Shown here piece after piece: positions 17,637-26,615 of a stretch of 64,000 bases of DNA. The stretch covers positions 281,643-345,642 of the forward strand of contig NZ_ARXS01000002.1 of NCBI RefSeq assembly GCF_025532145.1. Direction: 5' to 3'. The translations under genes and the position numbers were made by a program. The stretch's first letter is position 1, and each line of letters opens with the position of its first letter. The notes under the pieces are model-generated. The model worked only from the letters and a program-made list of their open reading frames with translations. It was not told the origin of the DNA and did no database searches. This DNA is from Alloalcanivorax balearicus MACL04 (GTDB lineage: Bacteria > Pseudomonadota > Gammaproteobacteria > Pseudomonadales > Alcanivoracaceae).

Positions 17637-17694
17637 TTACTCATATATGAGTAAATTTTCCTTTTTTCTTGTCTTTTTACTCAAATATGAGTAA
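17637..17694. promoter_or_regulatory. Twin operator palindromes upstream of hipBA
   Basis: Two 18-base sites, TTACTCATATATGAGTAA (17637-17654, perfect palindrome) and TTACTCAAATATGAGTAA (17677-17694), have centres 40 bases apart, close to four helical turns. They lie directly before the HTH gene at 17704. This is the arrangement expected for autoregulation by a HipB-like antitoxin. Confidence 0.8.
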
Positions 17695-17703
17695 ATACGA
17701 CTT

Positions 17704-17943
17704 ATGGAAACCCTAAGCCAGATTGGCCGCAATCTCCGTGAAGCACGCCGGAAGGCGTATCCCAAGGATTCCCTGGAGGACTTTGCTCTGCGTATTGGTG
17801 TGGGCAGGGCAACGCTTCAGAGAATGGAAAAAGGGGATCTCAGCGTCTCTCTGGGCAAGTATTTCCAGGCGGCAAAGCTGTTGGGGCTGGAAGAGCCCTT
17901 CCATGAATTGCTGAAACCGCGACAGAGCCTGTTCGATGACTAG
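17704..17943 (+). CDS. hipB: HipB-like XRE antitoxin/repressor
   Basis: This 79-residue Cro/C1-type HTH protein has its helix-turn-helix at about residues 27-50 (DFALRIGVGRATLQRMEKGD). It directly follows two operator palindromes and overlaps the hipA-like kinase gene by 8 bases. It should neutralise the kinase by binding it and repress the operon through the two palindromes. Confidence 0.85.
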   Translation: METLSQIGRNLREARRKAYPKDSLEDFALRIGVGRATLQRMEKGDLSVSLGKYFQAAKLLGLEEPFHELLKPRQSLFDD

Positions 17944-19174
17944 GCAGCGCTATGACCTTTATCTCAACACCCAGGAAACCGGCATTATTCATGCCGCCGA
18001 TGTGGTGCTGCTGGAAGAATCCGGCTTCCTGGTTCGGGTCGGTTTTCGCTACCGCCCTGACTACCTGAGCCTGGCTACGGCGTTTCCTCTTGATCCTGCC
18101 CAACTGCCCCTGCGCGGTTCCCCATTGGAATTCGAGTGTCACAGAGGGGCGAGCCCGGCTTTCCTGGATGACTATTTGCCTGATAACTGGGGCCGCAAGG
18201 TACTGGTGCAACTGGCTCTGCTGCGCAACAAACAAAAACTCAACGCCCATAGCGTCATCGACACCTTGGCACTGTTGGGCAACAGCCGCGTCGGTGCTCT
18301 GAGTCTGGTTCGACAGGGAGAAGCGCCCCGATTCGATGTTGGCTATTCCATCGAGCATCTTCGTGCCGCGGAGCAGGCCGCGCAGAAAATGGATCAATTG
18401 GAATATGGTGGTGTGGATCTCGATGAGATGAGCCTGCTGTATCTGGCCAATGCGGGAACCGGCATTGGCGGGGCCCGTCCGAAAGCCCTGCTGTTTGATG
18501 AAGCGGGTTGTTATCTGGCCAAGTTCAACCGTCTGACACAGGATGGCTATAATAATGCCCGAGTTGAGCTGGCCTGCCTGCGAATGGCCCAAGCCGCGGG
18601 CATCCAAATGTGTGACGGAAAGATTATTGAGGGCATCAATGGGCGCGAAGTCTTGCTATTGAATCGTTTCGATATGGACGGTACCGCAAGACGACATCTG
18701 ATTACGGTGAATGGCTTGCTTAAGGACCCCGCCTCCCAGACGGACCTGGGGCATGCGTTCCGCTATGACCATATCGCTGATCTGATCAGGAAGTATTCCT
18801 GTCAGGTTGAAGAGGACCTTGTCCAGCTACTCAAGCTGATGCTCTTCAACCGTGCCATCAACAATACCGATGACCACGAACGCAATTTCAGCCTGATGCA
18901 CGGCAAACACGGCTACCATCTGGCGCCTGCTTATGACCTGGTGCCCAGCCTTACGGTGAATATGCACCATGCCGCCAGCTACCAGTACCAACCTTACCCG
19001 CCAACCCCAACGGAGGCCCTGGCGAATGGCCGCATCTTCAAACTGCCCCGCGGCAAGGTGGAGAACGCGGCCCGTGATGTGATCAACGCAGTCCAGCAGT
19101 GGGATGCGGTGGCTGGCGCCGTTGGCGTCTCGGCGGAGGATATCGAGAAAGTCACCAGGGTGATGAGAGTTTAG
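17936..19174 (+). CDS. hipA: HipA-like serine/threonine kinase toxin
   Basis: This 412-residue HipA-family kinase has a Gly-rich loop GIGGARPKALL near residue 180 and the ATP-lysine in YLAKFN. The catalytic segment NNTDDHERNF is near residue 316, followed by the metal-binding motif APAYDL. HipA toxins phosphorylate tRNA synthetases or other targets and cause growth arrest or persistence; the target here is unknown. The start codon lies inside the end of hipB (ATGACTAG), so synthesis is coupled. All kinase motifs are intact, so the toxin should be active. Confidence 0.9.
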   Translation: MTRQRYDLYLNTQETGIIHAADVVLLEESGFLVRVGFRYRPDYLSLATAFPLDPAQLPLRGSPLEFECHRGASPAFLDDYLPDNWGRKVLVQLALLRNKQKLNAHSVIDTLALLGNSRVGALSLVRQGEAPRFDVGYSIEHLRAAEQAAQKMDQLEYGGVDLDEMSLLYLANAGTGIGGARPKALLFDEAGCYLAKFNRLTQDGYNNARVELACLRMAQAAGIQMCDGKIIEGINGREVLLLNRFDMDGTARRHLITVNGLLKDPASQTDLGHAFRYDHIADLIRKYSCQVEEDLVQLLKLMLFNRAINNTDDHERNFSLMHGKHGYHLAPAYDLVPSLTVNMHHAASYQYQPYPPTPTEALANGRIFKLPRGKVENAARDVINAVQQWDAVAGAVGVSAEDIEKVTRVMRV

Positions 19175-19230
19175 AGAGCTATCATCCTGCCTGGTGCTTG
19201 ATAAGCACTTCGCGCCATTGGAAACAAAAA

Positions 19231-19254
19231 AAGGCCGCTCCAAGGGAGCGGCCT
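19231..19254. terminator. Bidirectional stem-loop terminator
   Basis: AAGGCCGCTCC-AAG-GGAGCGGCCTT forms a strong stem. An A-run lies on its left and a TTCT stretch on its right, so it can end hipA on the plus strand and the tRNA on the minus strand. Confidence 0.75.
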
Positions 19255-19265
19255 TCTCTGAATAT

Positions 19266-19342
19266 TGGTAGCAAGGGGCGGACTTGAACCGCCGACCCCA
19301 GCATTATGAGTGCTGTGCTCTAACCAGCTGAGCTACCTTGCC
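19266..19342 (-). tRNA. tRNA-Met (CAT), elongator type
   Basis: On the minus strand a 77-nucleotide cloverleaf includes an encoded CCA. The acceptor is GGCAAGG, the D arm is GCTCAGCTGGTTAGAGC and the anticodon stem-loop is CAGCA-CTCATAA-TGCTG with anticodon CAT. The T arm GGCGG-TTCAAGT-CCGCC is intact. The D arm and CTCATAA loop match elongator tRNA-Met and not initiator tRNA. Confidence 0.95.
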
Positions 19343-19484
19343 ATGTTTCAAGGCCGCGAATTGTCCGTGAGCTCCGGGGCGCTGTCAAGAACGAGGGAGT
19401 CGATCCGGGCCATTTCGGGAACCAACCGTCTATTTCTTGTTCAGACCTTTTTACATGAGAACGGTTATCAATTATTCTCCGATA

Positions 19485-19515
19485 ATACTTGACTGATTTG
19501 GTTGGTCTTTATAGT
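19485..19515 (+). promoter_or_regulatory. iscR promoter with partial IscR box
   Basis: The -35-like TTGACT (19489-19494) and -10-like TATAGT (19510-19515) lie 34 bases before the iscR start. The left half ATACTTGACT matches the first half of the type-1 IscR box, but the right half is weak. The 15-base spacer is short. Autoregulation by IscR is likely but not proven. Confidence 0.5.
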
Positions 19516-19548
19516 CTGACTTCCTATTCACGTACCAAAGGTGTGGGT

Positions 19549-20022
19549 ATGCGATTAACCACCAAAGGCCGATACGCGGTGACCGCGATGCTGGATCTGG
19601 CTCTTCACGCGGATGAAGGCCCGGTATCCCTGGCGGATATCTCCGAGCGTCAGGGAATTTCCATTTCCTATCTGGAGCAGCTGTTCGCCAAGTTGCGCCG
19701 GCGGCATCTGGTGAGCAGTGTGCGCGGTCCGGGCGGCGGCTACAGGCTGAGCCGGGACAGCGACGATATCGATGTGGCCTCGGTGATCGACGCCGTGGAC
19801 GAGTCCGTGGATGCCACCCGTTGTGGTGGCAATGGCGACTGCCAGGATGGCCACATTTGTCTGACACACCATCTCTGGTGTGATCTGTCGGATCAGATCC
19901 AGGATTTCCTGTCGCACATCTCGCTGGGCGAACTGGTTTCCCGCAATGAGGTCCGGCAGGTGGCGGAGCGCCAGAAGGTCACGCAGAGTCAACTGAACCG
20001 GGTGCCGGTCAGCACGCTTTGA
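19549..20022 (+). CDS. iscR: Rrf2-family iron-sulfur regulator IscR
   Basis: This 157-residue protein starts at [11 protein letters not shown] (ATG 19549), the standard Rrf2 N-terminus; the upstream extension of the frame is not part of the family. A winged HTH (about 1-70) is followed by the cluster ligands: three cysteines in [14 protein letters not shown] and a nearby histidine (THH). Holo-IscR represses isc-type promoters and the apo form can activate suf operons. It lies 32 bases upstream of iscS. An IscR box is present before sufB, so it probably controls the whole Fe-S region. Confidence 0.95.
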   Translation: MRLTTKGRYAVTAMLDLALHADEGPVSLADISERQGISISYLEQLFAKLRRRHLVSSVRGPGGGYRLSRDSDDIDVASVIDAVDESVDATRCGGNGDCQDGHICLTHHLWCDLSDQIQDFLSHISLGELVSRNEVRQVAERQKVTQSQLNRVPVSTL

Positions 20023-20054
20023 TCCCTCCATCATCAACACAGTAATCAACGTCC

Positions 20055-21215
20055 ATGTCGCAAGCGGTTTATCTGGATTACGCCGCCACCACCCCGGTGG
20101 ACCCCCGGGTGGTGGAGGCGATGGTGCGTTTTCTCGGGCCGGACGGCACCTTCGGGAATCCGGCATCGCGCAGCCATCTTTACGGCTGGCTGGCGGAGGA
20201 GGCGGTGGAAAATGCCCGTCGTCAGGTGGCGGACGCGCTCAACGCCGATCCCCGGGAAATCGTCTGGACCAGCGGTGCCACCGAGGCCAACAATCTGGCC
20301 ATCAAAGGTGTTCTGGAGCAGCGGGGCGGGGGACATGTGATCACCTCCGCCACCGAGCACAAGGCGGTGCTGGACCCTTGCGGCTGGCTGGAAGGGCGTG
20401 GCGTCGAGGTCACCTATCTGGCGCCGGAGCCGGATGGCCGGATCACCCCACGGGCGGTGGAAGAGGCCATGCGCGAGGACACCGTGCTGGTGTCGATCAT
20501 GCACGCCAACAACGAAACCGGGGTGATCAACGACATCGGTGCCATTGGCGCCTTGTGCCGGGAGCGTGGCGTCCTGTTTCACACCGACGCCGCCCAGACC
20601 ATGGGCAAGTTACCGTTGGATGTTCGGGAAACAGCGGTGGACCTGGTCTCCCTGTGTGCCCACAAGATCTACGGCCCGAAAGGCATTGGCGCGCTCTATG
20701 TGCGGCGCCATCCGGATGTCCGGGTCGTCGCCCAGATCCACGGCGGCGGCCATGAGCGCGGCATGCGGTCGGGCACCTTACCCGCCCACCAGATTGTCGC
20801 CATGGGCGAAGCTCTGTCATTAGCCATGGCCAGCCGGGATGAAGAGAACGAGCGTATCGCCGCGTTGCGGGATCGCTTGTGGGATGGCATCCGGACGCTG
20901 CCCGGCGTGTCCCTCAACGGTGCCGGCGCGCCGCGATTACCCGGCCATATGAACGTGGCGTTCGAAGGGTTGGAAGGGGAGATGCTGCTGACCGCGCTGA
21001 CCGGCGTGGCGGTGTCCACCGGTTCCGCCTGCACCTCGGCGTCGCTGGAGCCGTCCTATGTGCTCAAGGCGATGGGGGTATCCGATTCGCTGGCGCACGG
21101 CTCACTGCGTTTCTCGGTGGGCCGCTTCACCGATGAGACGCAAATCGACACGGTAATACAGAATGTGACGCAGGTGGTCACCCGGCTGCGTGACGCTGCT
21201 GCTCAAAGGGGATAA
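20055..21215 (+). CDS. iscS: Cysteine desulfurase IscS
   Basis: This 386-residue PLP enzyme has [10 protein letters not shown] at the N-terminus, the SATEHKAVL histidine, PLP-lysine [10 protein letters not shown] near residue 206 and the active-site Cys in [10 protein letters not shown] near 326. That is the IscS/NifS group I motif. It supplies persulfide sulfur for Fe-S clusters and other thiolation. It follows iscR, but no iscU, iscA, hscBA or fdx follows. Cluster building is probably done by the opposite suf operon. Confidence 0.93.
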   Translation: MSQAVYLDYAATTPVDPRVVEAMVRFLGPDGTFGNPASRSHLYGWLAEEAVENARRQVADALNADPREIVWTSGATEANNLAIKGVLEQRGGGHVITSATEHKAVLDPCGWLEGRGVEVTYLAPEPDGRITPRAVEEAMREDTVLVSIMHANNETGVINDIGAIGALCRERGVLFHTDAAQTMGKLPLDVRETAVDLVSLCAHKIYGPKGIGALYVRRHPDVRVVAQIHGGGHERGMRSGTLPAHQIVAMGEALSLAMASRDEENERIAALRDRLWDGIRTLPGVSLNGAGAPRLPGHMNVAFEGLEGEMLLTALTGVAVSTGSACTSASLEPSYVLKAMGVSDSLAHGSLRFSVGRFTDETQIDTVIQNVTQVVTRLRDAAAQRG

Positions 21216-21298
21216 GCGGCTCTTTTTGTCCGACGGAAGGCTCCGTAACCGGCGTGCTGCTTGCTTAGGTGTTGTCACACCAAAGGACGGAGCCAACC

Positions 21299-21844
21299 AT
21301 GCACGGAGTGATCCTTGCCCATCTGCGTCATTTCGTTACCGACCGCTATGGTCCGTCGGTATGGGATGACGTCAACCACCGAGCGGGCCTGACCGACTGC
21401 CTGCACGTACCGATTCAACTTTACCCGGACAGTCATCTGGAGGACCTGGTGGCGGCGCTGCAGTCGGTCACCGGGCTGCACCGTGATGATTTGCTGGAGG
21501 AATTCGGCGCCTGGGTGATCCCGCCCCTGATCAATATGTACCGGGCGATGATTCCACGGGAATGGGACGCGGTGGCGTTCCTGCTCAACGTGGAGGAACG
21601 CATTCACCAGCGGGTCATTCGTCTGAAGAACCCGGAGGCGACGCCGCCGCGCATTGATGTCCGTGAGCTGGAGCCGCGGGTGCTGCAGGTGGAATACCGT
21701 TCCCACCGGGATCTGAGCCTGCTGGCGCTGGGCTGCGTCCACGGCGTGGCGGCGTTCTACGGGGAGAAGGTGGAGATATTGGAGTCGGACCAGGTGGACG
21801 GCGGCGTGCGGCGCTTCGTGGTGCGCCTGGAACCCGCCGCCTGA
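21299..21844 (+). CDS. H-NOX (heme nitric oxide/oxygen binding) domain protein
   Basis: This 181-residue single-domain protein starts at MHGVILAHLRHFV (ATG 21299 with GGACGGAG before it). It has the layout of HNOB/H-NOX sensors: an N-terminal helical part, the probable proximal heme histidine in FLLNVEERIHQRV near residue 103, and the heme-propionate motif YRSHR (family YxSxR) near 131. H-NOX proteins sense NO, or O2 in anaerobes, and usually partner with a kinase or cyclic-di-GMP enzyme. None is adjacent here. It lies between iscS and the convergent suf operon, suggesting a link between NO sensing and cluster repair. Confidence 0.75.
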   Translation: MHGVILAHLRHFVTDRYGPSVWDDVNHRAGLTDCLHVPIQLYPDSHLEDLVAALQSVTGLHRDDLLEEFGAWVIPPLINMYRAMIPREWDAVAFLLNVEERIHQRVIRLKNPEATPPRIDVRELEPRVLQVEYRSHRDLSLLALGCVHGVAAFYGEKVEILESDQVDGGVRRFVVRLEPAA

Positions 21845-21854
21845 ACGTCGGGGA

Positions 21855-22328
21855 TCAGGCGGCCAGAAGAGCCGCCGCTTCCTGCTTGATGCGGGCGACC
21901 ATGGCACGCAGGCCGTTGCCACGGGTGGGGCTGAGATGGCCGAACAGGTCGATGTCCTGGAAGAAGGCGTCCATGTCCACCGCCGCGATCTGTTCCGGCG
22001 AGCGGCGGTTGAGGGCGGTGAGCACGATCGCCGCCAGCCCGCGCACGATGATGGCGTCGGAATCCACCGCCAGATACAGGCGGCCCTCACTGTCATCGTA
22101 GTCGGTGACCAGCCATACCTGGCTCTGGCAGCCGCGCACGAAGCGGTCTTCGGTGCGCAGGGTGTCCGGCAGTTCCGGCAGTTGCTTGCCGAGATCGATG
22201 ATGTAGCGGTAGCGCTCTTCCCAGTCGTCCAGGAATTCCAGGTCGTCACGGACATCCTCGGCGGTGACGTTCTCACCGAGGGTGATGGCGCGAATATCGA
22301 AATCAGACAAGTTGAACCACCTTCTCAA
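21855..22328 (-). CDS. sufE: Sulfur-acceptor protein SufE
   Basis: This 157-residue SufE-fold protein has the acceptor cysteine in VRGCQSQVWL near residue 70. It takes persulfide sulfur from SufS and passes it to the SufBCD scaffold. It is the last gene of the suf operon and follows the sufT-like gene by 9 bases. Its 3' end converges on the H-NOX gene with 10 bases between stops. Confidence 0.92.
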   Translation of the reverse strand: MRRWFNLSDFDIRAITLGENVTAEDVRDDLEFLDDWEERYRYIIDLGKQLPELPDTLRTEDRFVRGCQSQVWLVTDYDDSEGRLYLAVDSDAIIVRGLAAIVLTALNRRSPEQIAAVDMDAFFQDIDLFGHLSPTRGNGLRAMVARIKQEAAALLAA

Positions 22329-22337
22329 TTACTGCCG

Positions 22338-22898
22338 TCAGAACAGGCCCAGTTCCAGTTGGGCCTCTTCGGTCATCATATCCCGACTCCAGGGCGGGTC
22401 GAACACCAGCGCCACTTCCACTTTGTCCACATTGGGCACCTTGGCCAGCCGGTCTTCCACATCGCCCACCAGGACCGGGCCCATGCCGCAGGTGGGGGCG
22501 GTGAGTGTCATGCGTACCTGCACCACATTCTGATCGTTCCTGCGAATCACATCGCAGCCGTAAACCAGGCCCAGGTCGACCACATTCACCGGAATTTCCG
22601 GGTCGTAGATGGTTTTCAGCGTCTTCTGAAGATCCTCGTCCCGCACCGTACCGTCCGCTTCGGCGGCGTCGAAATCCAGCTCCAGCGGCTGCTGCCCGAT
22701 GGCATCCGCGTCGGTACCGTCGATGCGCGCCATATTGCCGTTCACGGTCACCGTATAAGTGCCGCCCAGCGCCTGACGCAGGTTGACGAAGGTATTCTTT
22801 TTGATGGTGATGCGGGTGCCGTTGGGAACCAGCCGGGCGGGTACGTCCCGGCTGACCACCACGGTGCGTTGCTCTGAGGTGGAGGGTACGCTGGTCAA
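22338..22898 (-). CDS. sufT: SufT-like (MIP18 family) Fe-S maturation protein
   Basis: This 186-residue protein has an N-terminal extension of about 85 residues followed by a MIP18/DUF59 domain. The motifs TIYDPEIPVNVVDLGLVYG and LTAPTCGMG, with its conserved Cys, are typical. SufT proteins help mature Fe-S proteins under high demand. It sits 5 bases after sufA and 9 bases before sufE. Confidence 0.88.
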   Translation of the reverse strand: MTSVPSTSEQRTVVVSRDVPARLVPNGTRITIKKNTFVNLRQALGGTYTVTVNGNMARIDGTDADAIGQQPLELDFDAAEADGTVRDEDLQKTLKTIYDPEIPVNVVDLGLVYGCDVIRRNDQNVVQVRMTLTAPTCGMGPVLVGDVEDRLAKVPNVDKVEVALVFDPPWSRDMMTEEAQLELGLF

Positions 22899-22903
22899 GA
22901 CCT

Positions 22904-23263
22904 TCAGACCTCGTGCACGGTGAAGCTTTCACCGCAGCCGCATTCGCCGGTGGCGTTGGGGTTGCGGAACTTGAACAGGCTGTTGACGCCCTCGGTGACG
23001 TAATCGATTTCGAGACCGTTGAGCATCACCAGCCATTTTTCCGGCACATAGAGCGCAATGCCGTCGATGTCGAAGCGCTTGTCGCCCTCGCGCGGTTCGT
23101 CGACGAAGTCGAGCACGTACATGTAACCGGAGCAGCCGGACTCATCCAGGTTCAAGCGGATACCGGCGGCCCCGGCGCGCTCGATCTCCTTGAGAGCCTG
23201 GCGGCGGGCGGATTCGGTCAGGTGAATTTGCGCCTGGCCGGGCACGAAAGTCTGTACCGTCAT
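22904..23263 (-). CDS. sufA: A-type Fe-S carrier (SufA/IscA family)
   Basis: This 119-residue HesB/A-type carrier has the three conserved cysteines, in LDESGCSGYMY and ATGECGCGESF. It receives clusters from SufBCD and delivers them to target proteins. It follows sufS by 11 bases. SufA and IscA cannot be told apart by motif; the name is taken from the operon. Confidence 0.88.
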   Translation of the reverse strand: MTVQTFVPGQAQIHLTESARRQALKEIERAGAAGIRLNLDESGCSGYMYVLDFVDEPREGDKRFDIDGIALYVPEKWLVMLNGLEIDYVTEGVNSLFKFRNPNATGECGCGESFTVHEV

Positions 23264-23274
23264 GACATCATCAC

Positions 23275-24489
23275 CTATAAAAAAGAACGTACTTTGTGGA
23301 GCGCCTGGAACAGGACGTCCACCTCATCAAGGGTATTGTAGATCGAAAACGAGGCGCGCACGGTACCGGGGATGCCGAGGCTGTCCATCAGCGGCATGCA
23401 GCAATGATGCCCGGTGCGTACCGCCACGCCTTGCTTGTCCAGCAACACGCCGACATCGGCGGGGTGGGCGCCGTCCAGCAGGAACGACAATACACTGACC
23501 TTGGTGGCGGCGTTACCGATGATTTTCAACCCCGGGAACGCCTCCGCCTGCTCATGGGCGGCGCTCAACAGGGCCCGCTCATGGCGTGCCAGCGCGTCCC
23601 GGGCCTGCCCCTGGAGCCAGCGGATGGCCGCACCCAGGCCGACCACGCCGGCGATGTTCGGCGTGCCCGGTTCGAATTTGTACGGCAACTGATTCCAGGT
23701 GCTTTTCTCGAACGTCACCACTTCGATCATCTCGCCGCCGGTCTGGTAAGGCGGCATGGCCTCCAGTAACTCACGGCGGCCATACAGGGCGCCGATGCCG
23801 GTGGGGCCGAACAGCTTATGGCCGGAGAAGGCGTAGAAATCACAGTCCAGCGCGCGCACGTCCACCGGGAAGTGCGACACCGCCTGGGCGCCGTCCACCA
23901 GGGTGATGGCACCGGCGGCCCTGGCGGCGGCGATCAGCTCCGCCACCGGTGTCACCGAGCCCAGACTGTTGGAGACATGGGACAGCGCCACTATGCGGGT
24001 GCGCTCATTCAGCAGCTGGTGGAACGCCTCGGTATCCACACTGCCATCCTCACGCAGCGGAACCACTTTGAGGCTGGCGCCGGTGGCCAGGCAGGCCTGC
24101 TGCCAGGGCACGATGTTGGCGTGGTGTTCCAGGGTGGTGATCAGCACTTCGTCACCGGGCTTGAGCCGCTCGCGGCCGATGCACTGGGCCACCAGATTGA
24201 TGCCTTCGGTGGTGCCCTTGGTCCAGATGATCTCCTCGCGATCGGCGTTGAGGAACGCCGCCACGGTATCCCGCGCCGCTTCGAAGTCCGCGGTGGCGCG
24301 GTCACTCAGGTAATGAGCGCCCCGGTGCACGTTGCTGTTGGTGCCCTGGTAGTAATCCCGTATCGCGTCGATCACCGCCCGCGGTTTTTGCGTGGTGGCG
24401 GCGTTATCCAGGTACACCAGCGGTTTGCCGTTGGCCTCCTGGTGGAGAATCGGGAAGGCGTCGCGCAGCGCGGAAACGTTCAGAGTCAT
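23275..24489 (-). CDS. sufS: Cysteine desulfurase SufS
   Basis: This 404-residue group II desulfurase has YLDNAATTQKP at the N-terminus, SNVHRGAHYLS, PLP-lysine FSGHKLFGPTG near residue 227 and active-site Cys in RTGHHCCMPLM near 362. The frame is open far upstream into sufD, but the correct start is the ATG at 24489, which overlaps the end of sufD by 4 bases. It works with SufE to feed sulfur to SufBCD. Confidence 0.93.
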   Translation of the reverse strand: MTLNVSALRDAFPILHQEANGKPLVYLDNAATTQKPRAVIDAIRDYYQGTNSNVHRGAHYLSDRATADFEAARDTVAAFLNADREEIIWTKGTTEGINLVAQCIGRERLKPGDEVLITTLEHHANIVPWQQACLATGASLKVVPLREDGSVDTEAFHQLLNERTRIVALSHVSNSLGSVTPVAELIAAARAAGAITLVDGAQAVSHFPVDVRALDCDFYAFSGHKLFGPTGIGALYGRRELLEAMPPYQTGGEMIEVVTFEKSTWNQLPYKFEPGTPNIAGVVGLGAAIRWLQGQARDALARHERALLSAAHEQAEAFPGLKIIGNAATKVSVLSFLLDGAHPADVGVLLDKQGVAVRTGHHCCMPLMDSLGIPGTVRASFSIYNTLDEVDVLFQALHKVRSFL

Positions 24490-25742
24490 GCCGCTTCCTC
24501 GTTGGCGCCGGGATATTGGCTCAATTCCCCCGCCAGCCACGGCTGCACCCACTGCGCCACGCTCTCGTCCGGCAGCGCCAGGATCAGTTCGTTGACGAAG
24601 CCCAGGCTCAGCATGCGCTTGGCTTCCGCCAGCGCGATGCCCCGGGATTGCAGATAGAACTGTTGGGCGGCGTCGAGTTGGCCGACGGTGGCGCCATGGG
24701 CGCACTTCACGTCGTCGTTGTAAATTTCCAGTTCCGGTTTGGTGTAGATCTCCGCGCCGGGGCTCAGCAGCAGGTTCTTGTTGCTCAGTTCCGCCAGGGT
24801 GCCCATGGCGCCCTCGTGGATGTGGATGCGGCCATTGAGGATCGCCTTGCCCTTTTCGCCGGCCAGACCCTTGAACACCTGATTGGAGGTGCAGTGTGGC
24901 GCGCGGTGTTCCACGCACAGCTGATTGTCGATGTGGCTTTGACCACGGGCCACGAACACGCCCTGCATGTTCAATTCGGCGCCGCTTTTTTCCAGCAGGG
25001 CACGTACGTCGTTGCGGCGCAGCCGGTTGCCGCCCATCAGCTGGTAACTGTCGATGCGGCTGACACCGGTCTGCCGGAACAGCAAGGTGCTGATGTGCAG
25101 GGTGTCTTCCCGCTCGCTTTGCAGCCGGTAGTGGGTGAGGCTGGCGTTGTCGCGGGCCTCGATCACGGTCACCGCGTTGTTCAGCACCGGGCCCTGGCCG
25201 ATGTAATGCTCGATCAGGGTCAGCTTGCTGCCCGGATTCAACAGTACTTCCACCCGGGTCTGGCAATGGGCGGGCGCATCGCTGGCGGCGTGCAGCAGCA
25301 GGTGCAGCGGCGCGCTGACTTCGGTGTTGGCGGCCACTTCCAGAGTGATGGCGTCCGTCAGCGCCGCGCCGTTGTAGAGTGCGAACGGCGTCAGCAACTC
25401 GTCACGCTGTCCGGCCTGGCGATGCAGCGTCACGCCTTCCGGCAACTGGCTCAAGGCTTCCTGCAAGCGGCCGTTGCTCATCACCAGGCGATGAGCGGCC
25501 AGGTTCGGCAGCGGCTCGGGCAGGGCGCCGTCGGCGGCGGTTCTCAGATGGCCGTCGGTGAGCGGATGCAGGGAAGTGTATTTCCACTGCTCGGTTTTAC
25601 GGTCGGGGAAAACGGCGGCCTCCAGGGCGATCAGGCTGTCGCCGCGCAGCGGCGCCAGCGCGCCCCCGGCTTCGGACCGGCGCGCGTTTTCCATCGCCAG
25701 GGTCTTCAGTTCGAGGCCCTGTTGTTTCGAAGGGAGGCTCAT
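24486..25742 (-). CDS. sufD: Fe-S scaffold subunit SufD
   Basis: This 418-residue SufB/SufD-family beta-helix protein contains ARGQSHIDNQLCVEHRAPHC and, near the end, KCAHGATVGQLDAAQQFYLQ, which are family hallmarks. With SufB and SufC it forms the SufBC2D scaffold. It overlaps both sufC and sufS by 4 bases, so the three proteins are translationally coupled. Confidence 0.93.
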   Translation of the reverse strand: MSLPSKQQGLELKTLAMENARRSEAGGALAPLRGDSLIALEAAVFPDRKTEQWKYTSLHPLTDGHLRTAADGALPEPLPNLAAHRLVMSNGRLQEALSQLPEGVTLHRQAGQRDELLTPFALYNGAALTDAITLEVAANTEVSAPLHLLLHAASDAPAHCQTRVEVLLNPGSKLTLIEHYIGQGPVLNNAVTVIEARDNASLTHYRLQSEREDTLHISTLLFRQTGVSRIDSYQLMGGNRLRRNDVRALLEKSGAELNMQGVFVARGQSHIDNQLCVEHRAPHCTSNQVFKGLAGEKGKAILNGRIHIHEGAMGTLAELSNKNLLLSPGAEIYTKPELEIYNDDVKCAHGATVGQLDAAQQFYLQSRGIALAEAKRMLSLGFVNELILALPDESVAQWVQPWLAGELSQYPGANEEAA

Positions 25743-26494
25743 GCGGACTCTTCCTCGCCGGTCAGCCAGCCGTAGCCTTTCTGTTCCAGTTCCAGAGCCA
25801 GTTCCTTGCCGCCGGATTTAATGATGCGGCCATCGGAAAGCACATGGACGTGGTCTGGCACGATGTAATCCAGCAGGCGCTGATAGTGCGTGACCAGCAC
25901 GATGCCGCGCTCCGGGCTGCGCAGGGAGTTGACGCCCCGGGCCACGGTTTGCAGAGCATCGATATCGAGACCGGAGTCGGTTTCGTCGAGCAGGGCCAGA
26001 CGCGGCTCCATCAGCAGCATCTGCATGATCTCGTTGCGTTTCTTCTCGCCGCCGGAGAAGCCTTCGTTAACGCCGCGCTTGAGGAACTGAGCGTCCAGAT
26101 TGACCTGCTTGCAGGCTTCGCGGGCCTTGCGCAGCAGCGTCACCGAGTCCCACTCTTCCTTGCCCTGGGCCTTGCGCACCGCTTCCAAAGCCGCTTTGAG
26201 AAATTCCATGTTGGACACGCCGGGGATTTCCACCGGGTACTGGAACGCTAGGAACAGGCCGGCCTGGGCGCGCTCCTCCGGTTCCAGCTCCGCCAGGTCG
26301 TGACCATCCAGAATGGCCTGGCCCCCGGTGATCTCGTAATTGTCACGGCCGGCCAGAACATTGGCCAGGGTGGACTTGCCCGAGCCGTTGGGTCCCATGA
26401 TGGCGTGTACTTCGCCCGGGTTCACGGTCAGATCCAGACCCTTGAGAATGGCTTTGCCGTTGACGGCGGCGTGCAGATCACGAATTTCCAGCAT
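25739..26494 (-). CDS. sufC: Fe-S assembly ATPase SufC
   Basis: This 251-residue ABC-type ATPase has Walker A GPNGSGKST, signature FSGGEKKRNEI, Walker B LALLDETDSGLD and an H-loop His in LVTHYQRLL. It drives conformational change in the SufBCD scaffold. The start is the ATG at 26494. It overlaps sufD by 4 bases but is separated from sufB by 110 bases that contain a short tandem repeat. Confidence 0.95.
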   Translation of the reverse strand: MLEIRDLHAAVNGKAILKGLDLTVNPGEVHAIMGPNGSGKSTLANVLAGRDNYEITGGQAILDGHDLAELEPEERAQAGLFLAFQYPVEIPGVSNMEFLKAALEAVRKAQGKEEWDSVTLLRKAREACKQVNLDAQFLKRGVNEGFSGGEKKRNEIMQMLLMEPRLALLDETDSGLDIDALQTVARGVNSLRSPERGIVLVTHYQRLLDYIVPDHVHVLSDGRIIKSGGKELALELEQKGYGWLTGEEESA

Positions 26495-26579
26495 GTAAAT
26501 AACGCCTATAAATTAACTGTCTAAGACTTTCCCACAACGCTTCGCTGCGGAGGACGAGGCCTGGGGCCGGTTTTCGCTA

Positions 26580-26615
26580 TTAACTGTTAACTATCAACTG
26601 TTAACTAACCAACTG
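26580..26615. repeat. AACTGTTAACT-type repeats between sufC and sufB
   Basis: Overlapping copies of AACTGTTAACTA (each containing the palindrome AGTTAACAGTT-like core) fill 26580-26608 and run through the sufB stop codon. They could form a small hairpin in the operon mRNA. Confidence 0.6.

Noticed and set aside
17637..17694. Possible CRISPR-like repeat pair
   Set aside because: Only two palindromic copies directly before a HipB-type gene; operators explain them fully. No CRISPR array was seen in the window.
23275..25266. Long frame extending sufS upstream
   Set aside because: The extra codons are sufD read out of frame; SufS begins at 24489 by family alignment.
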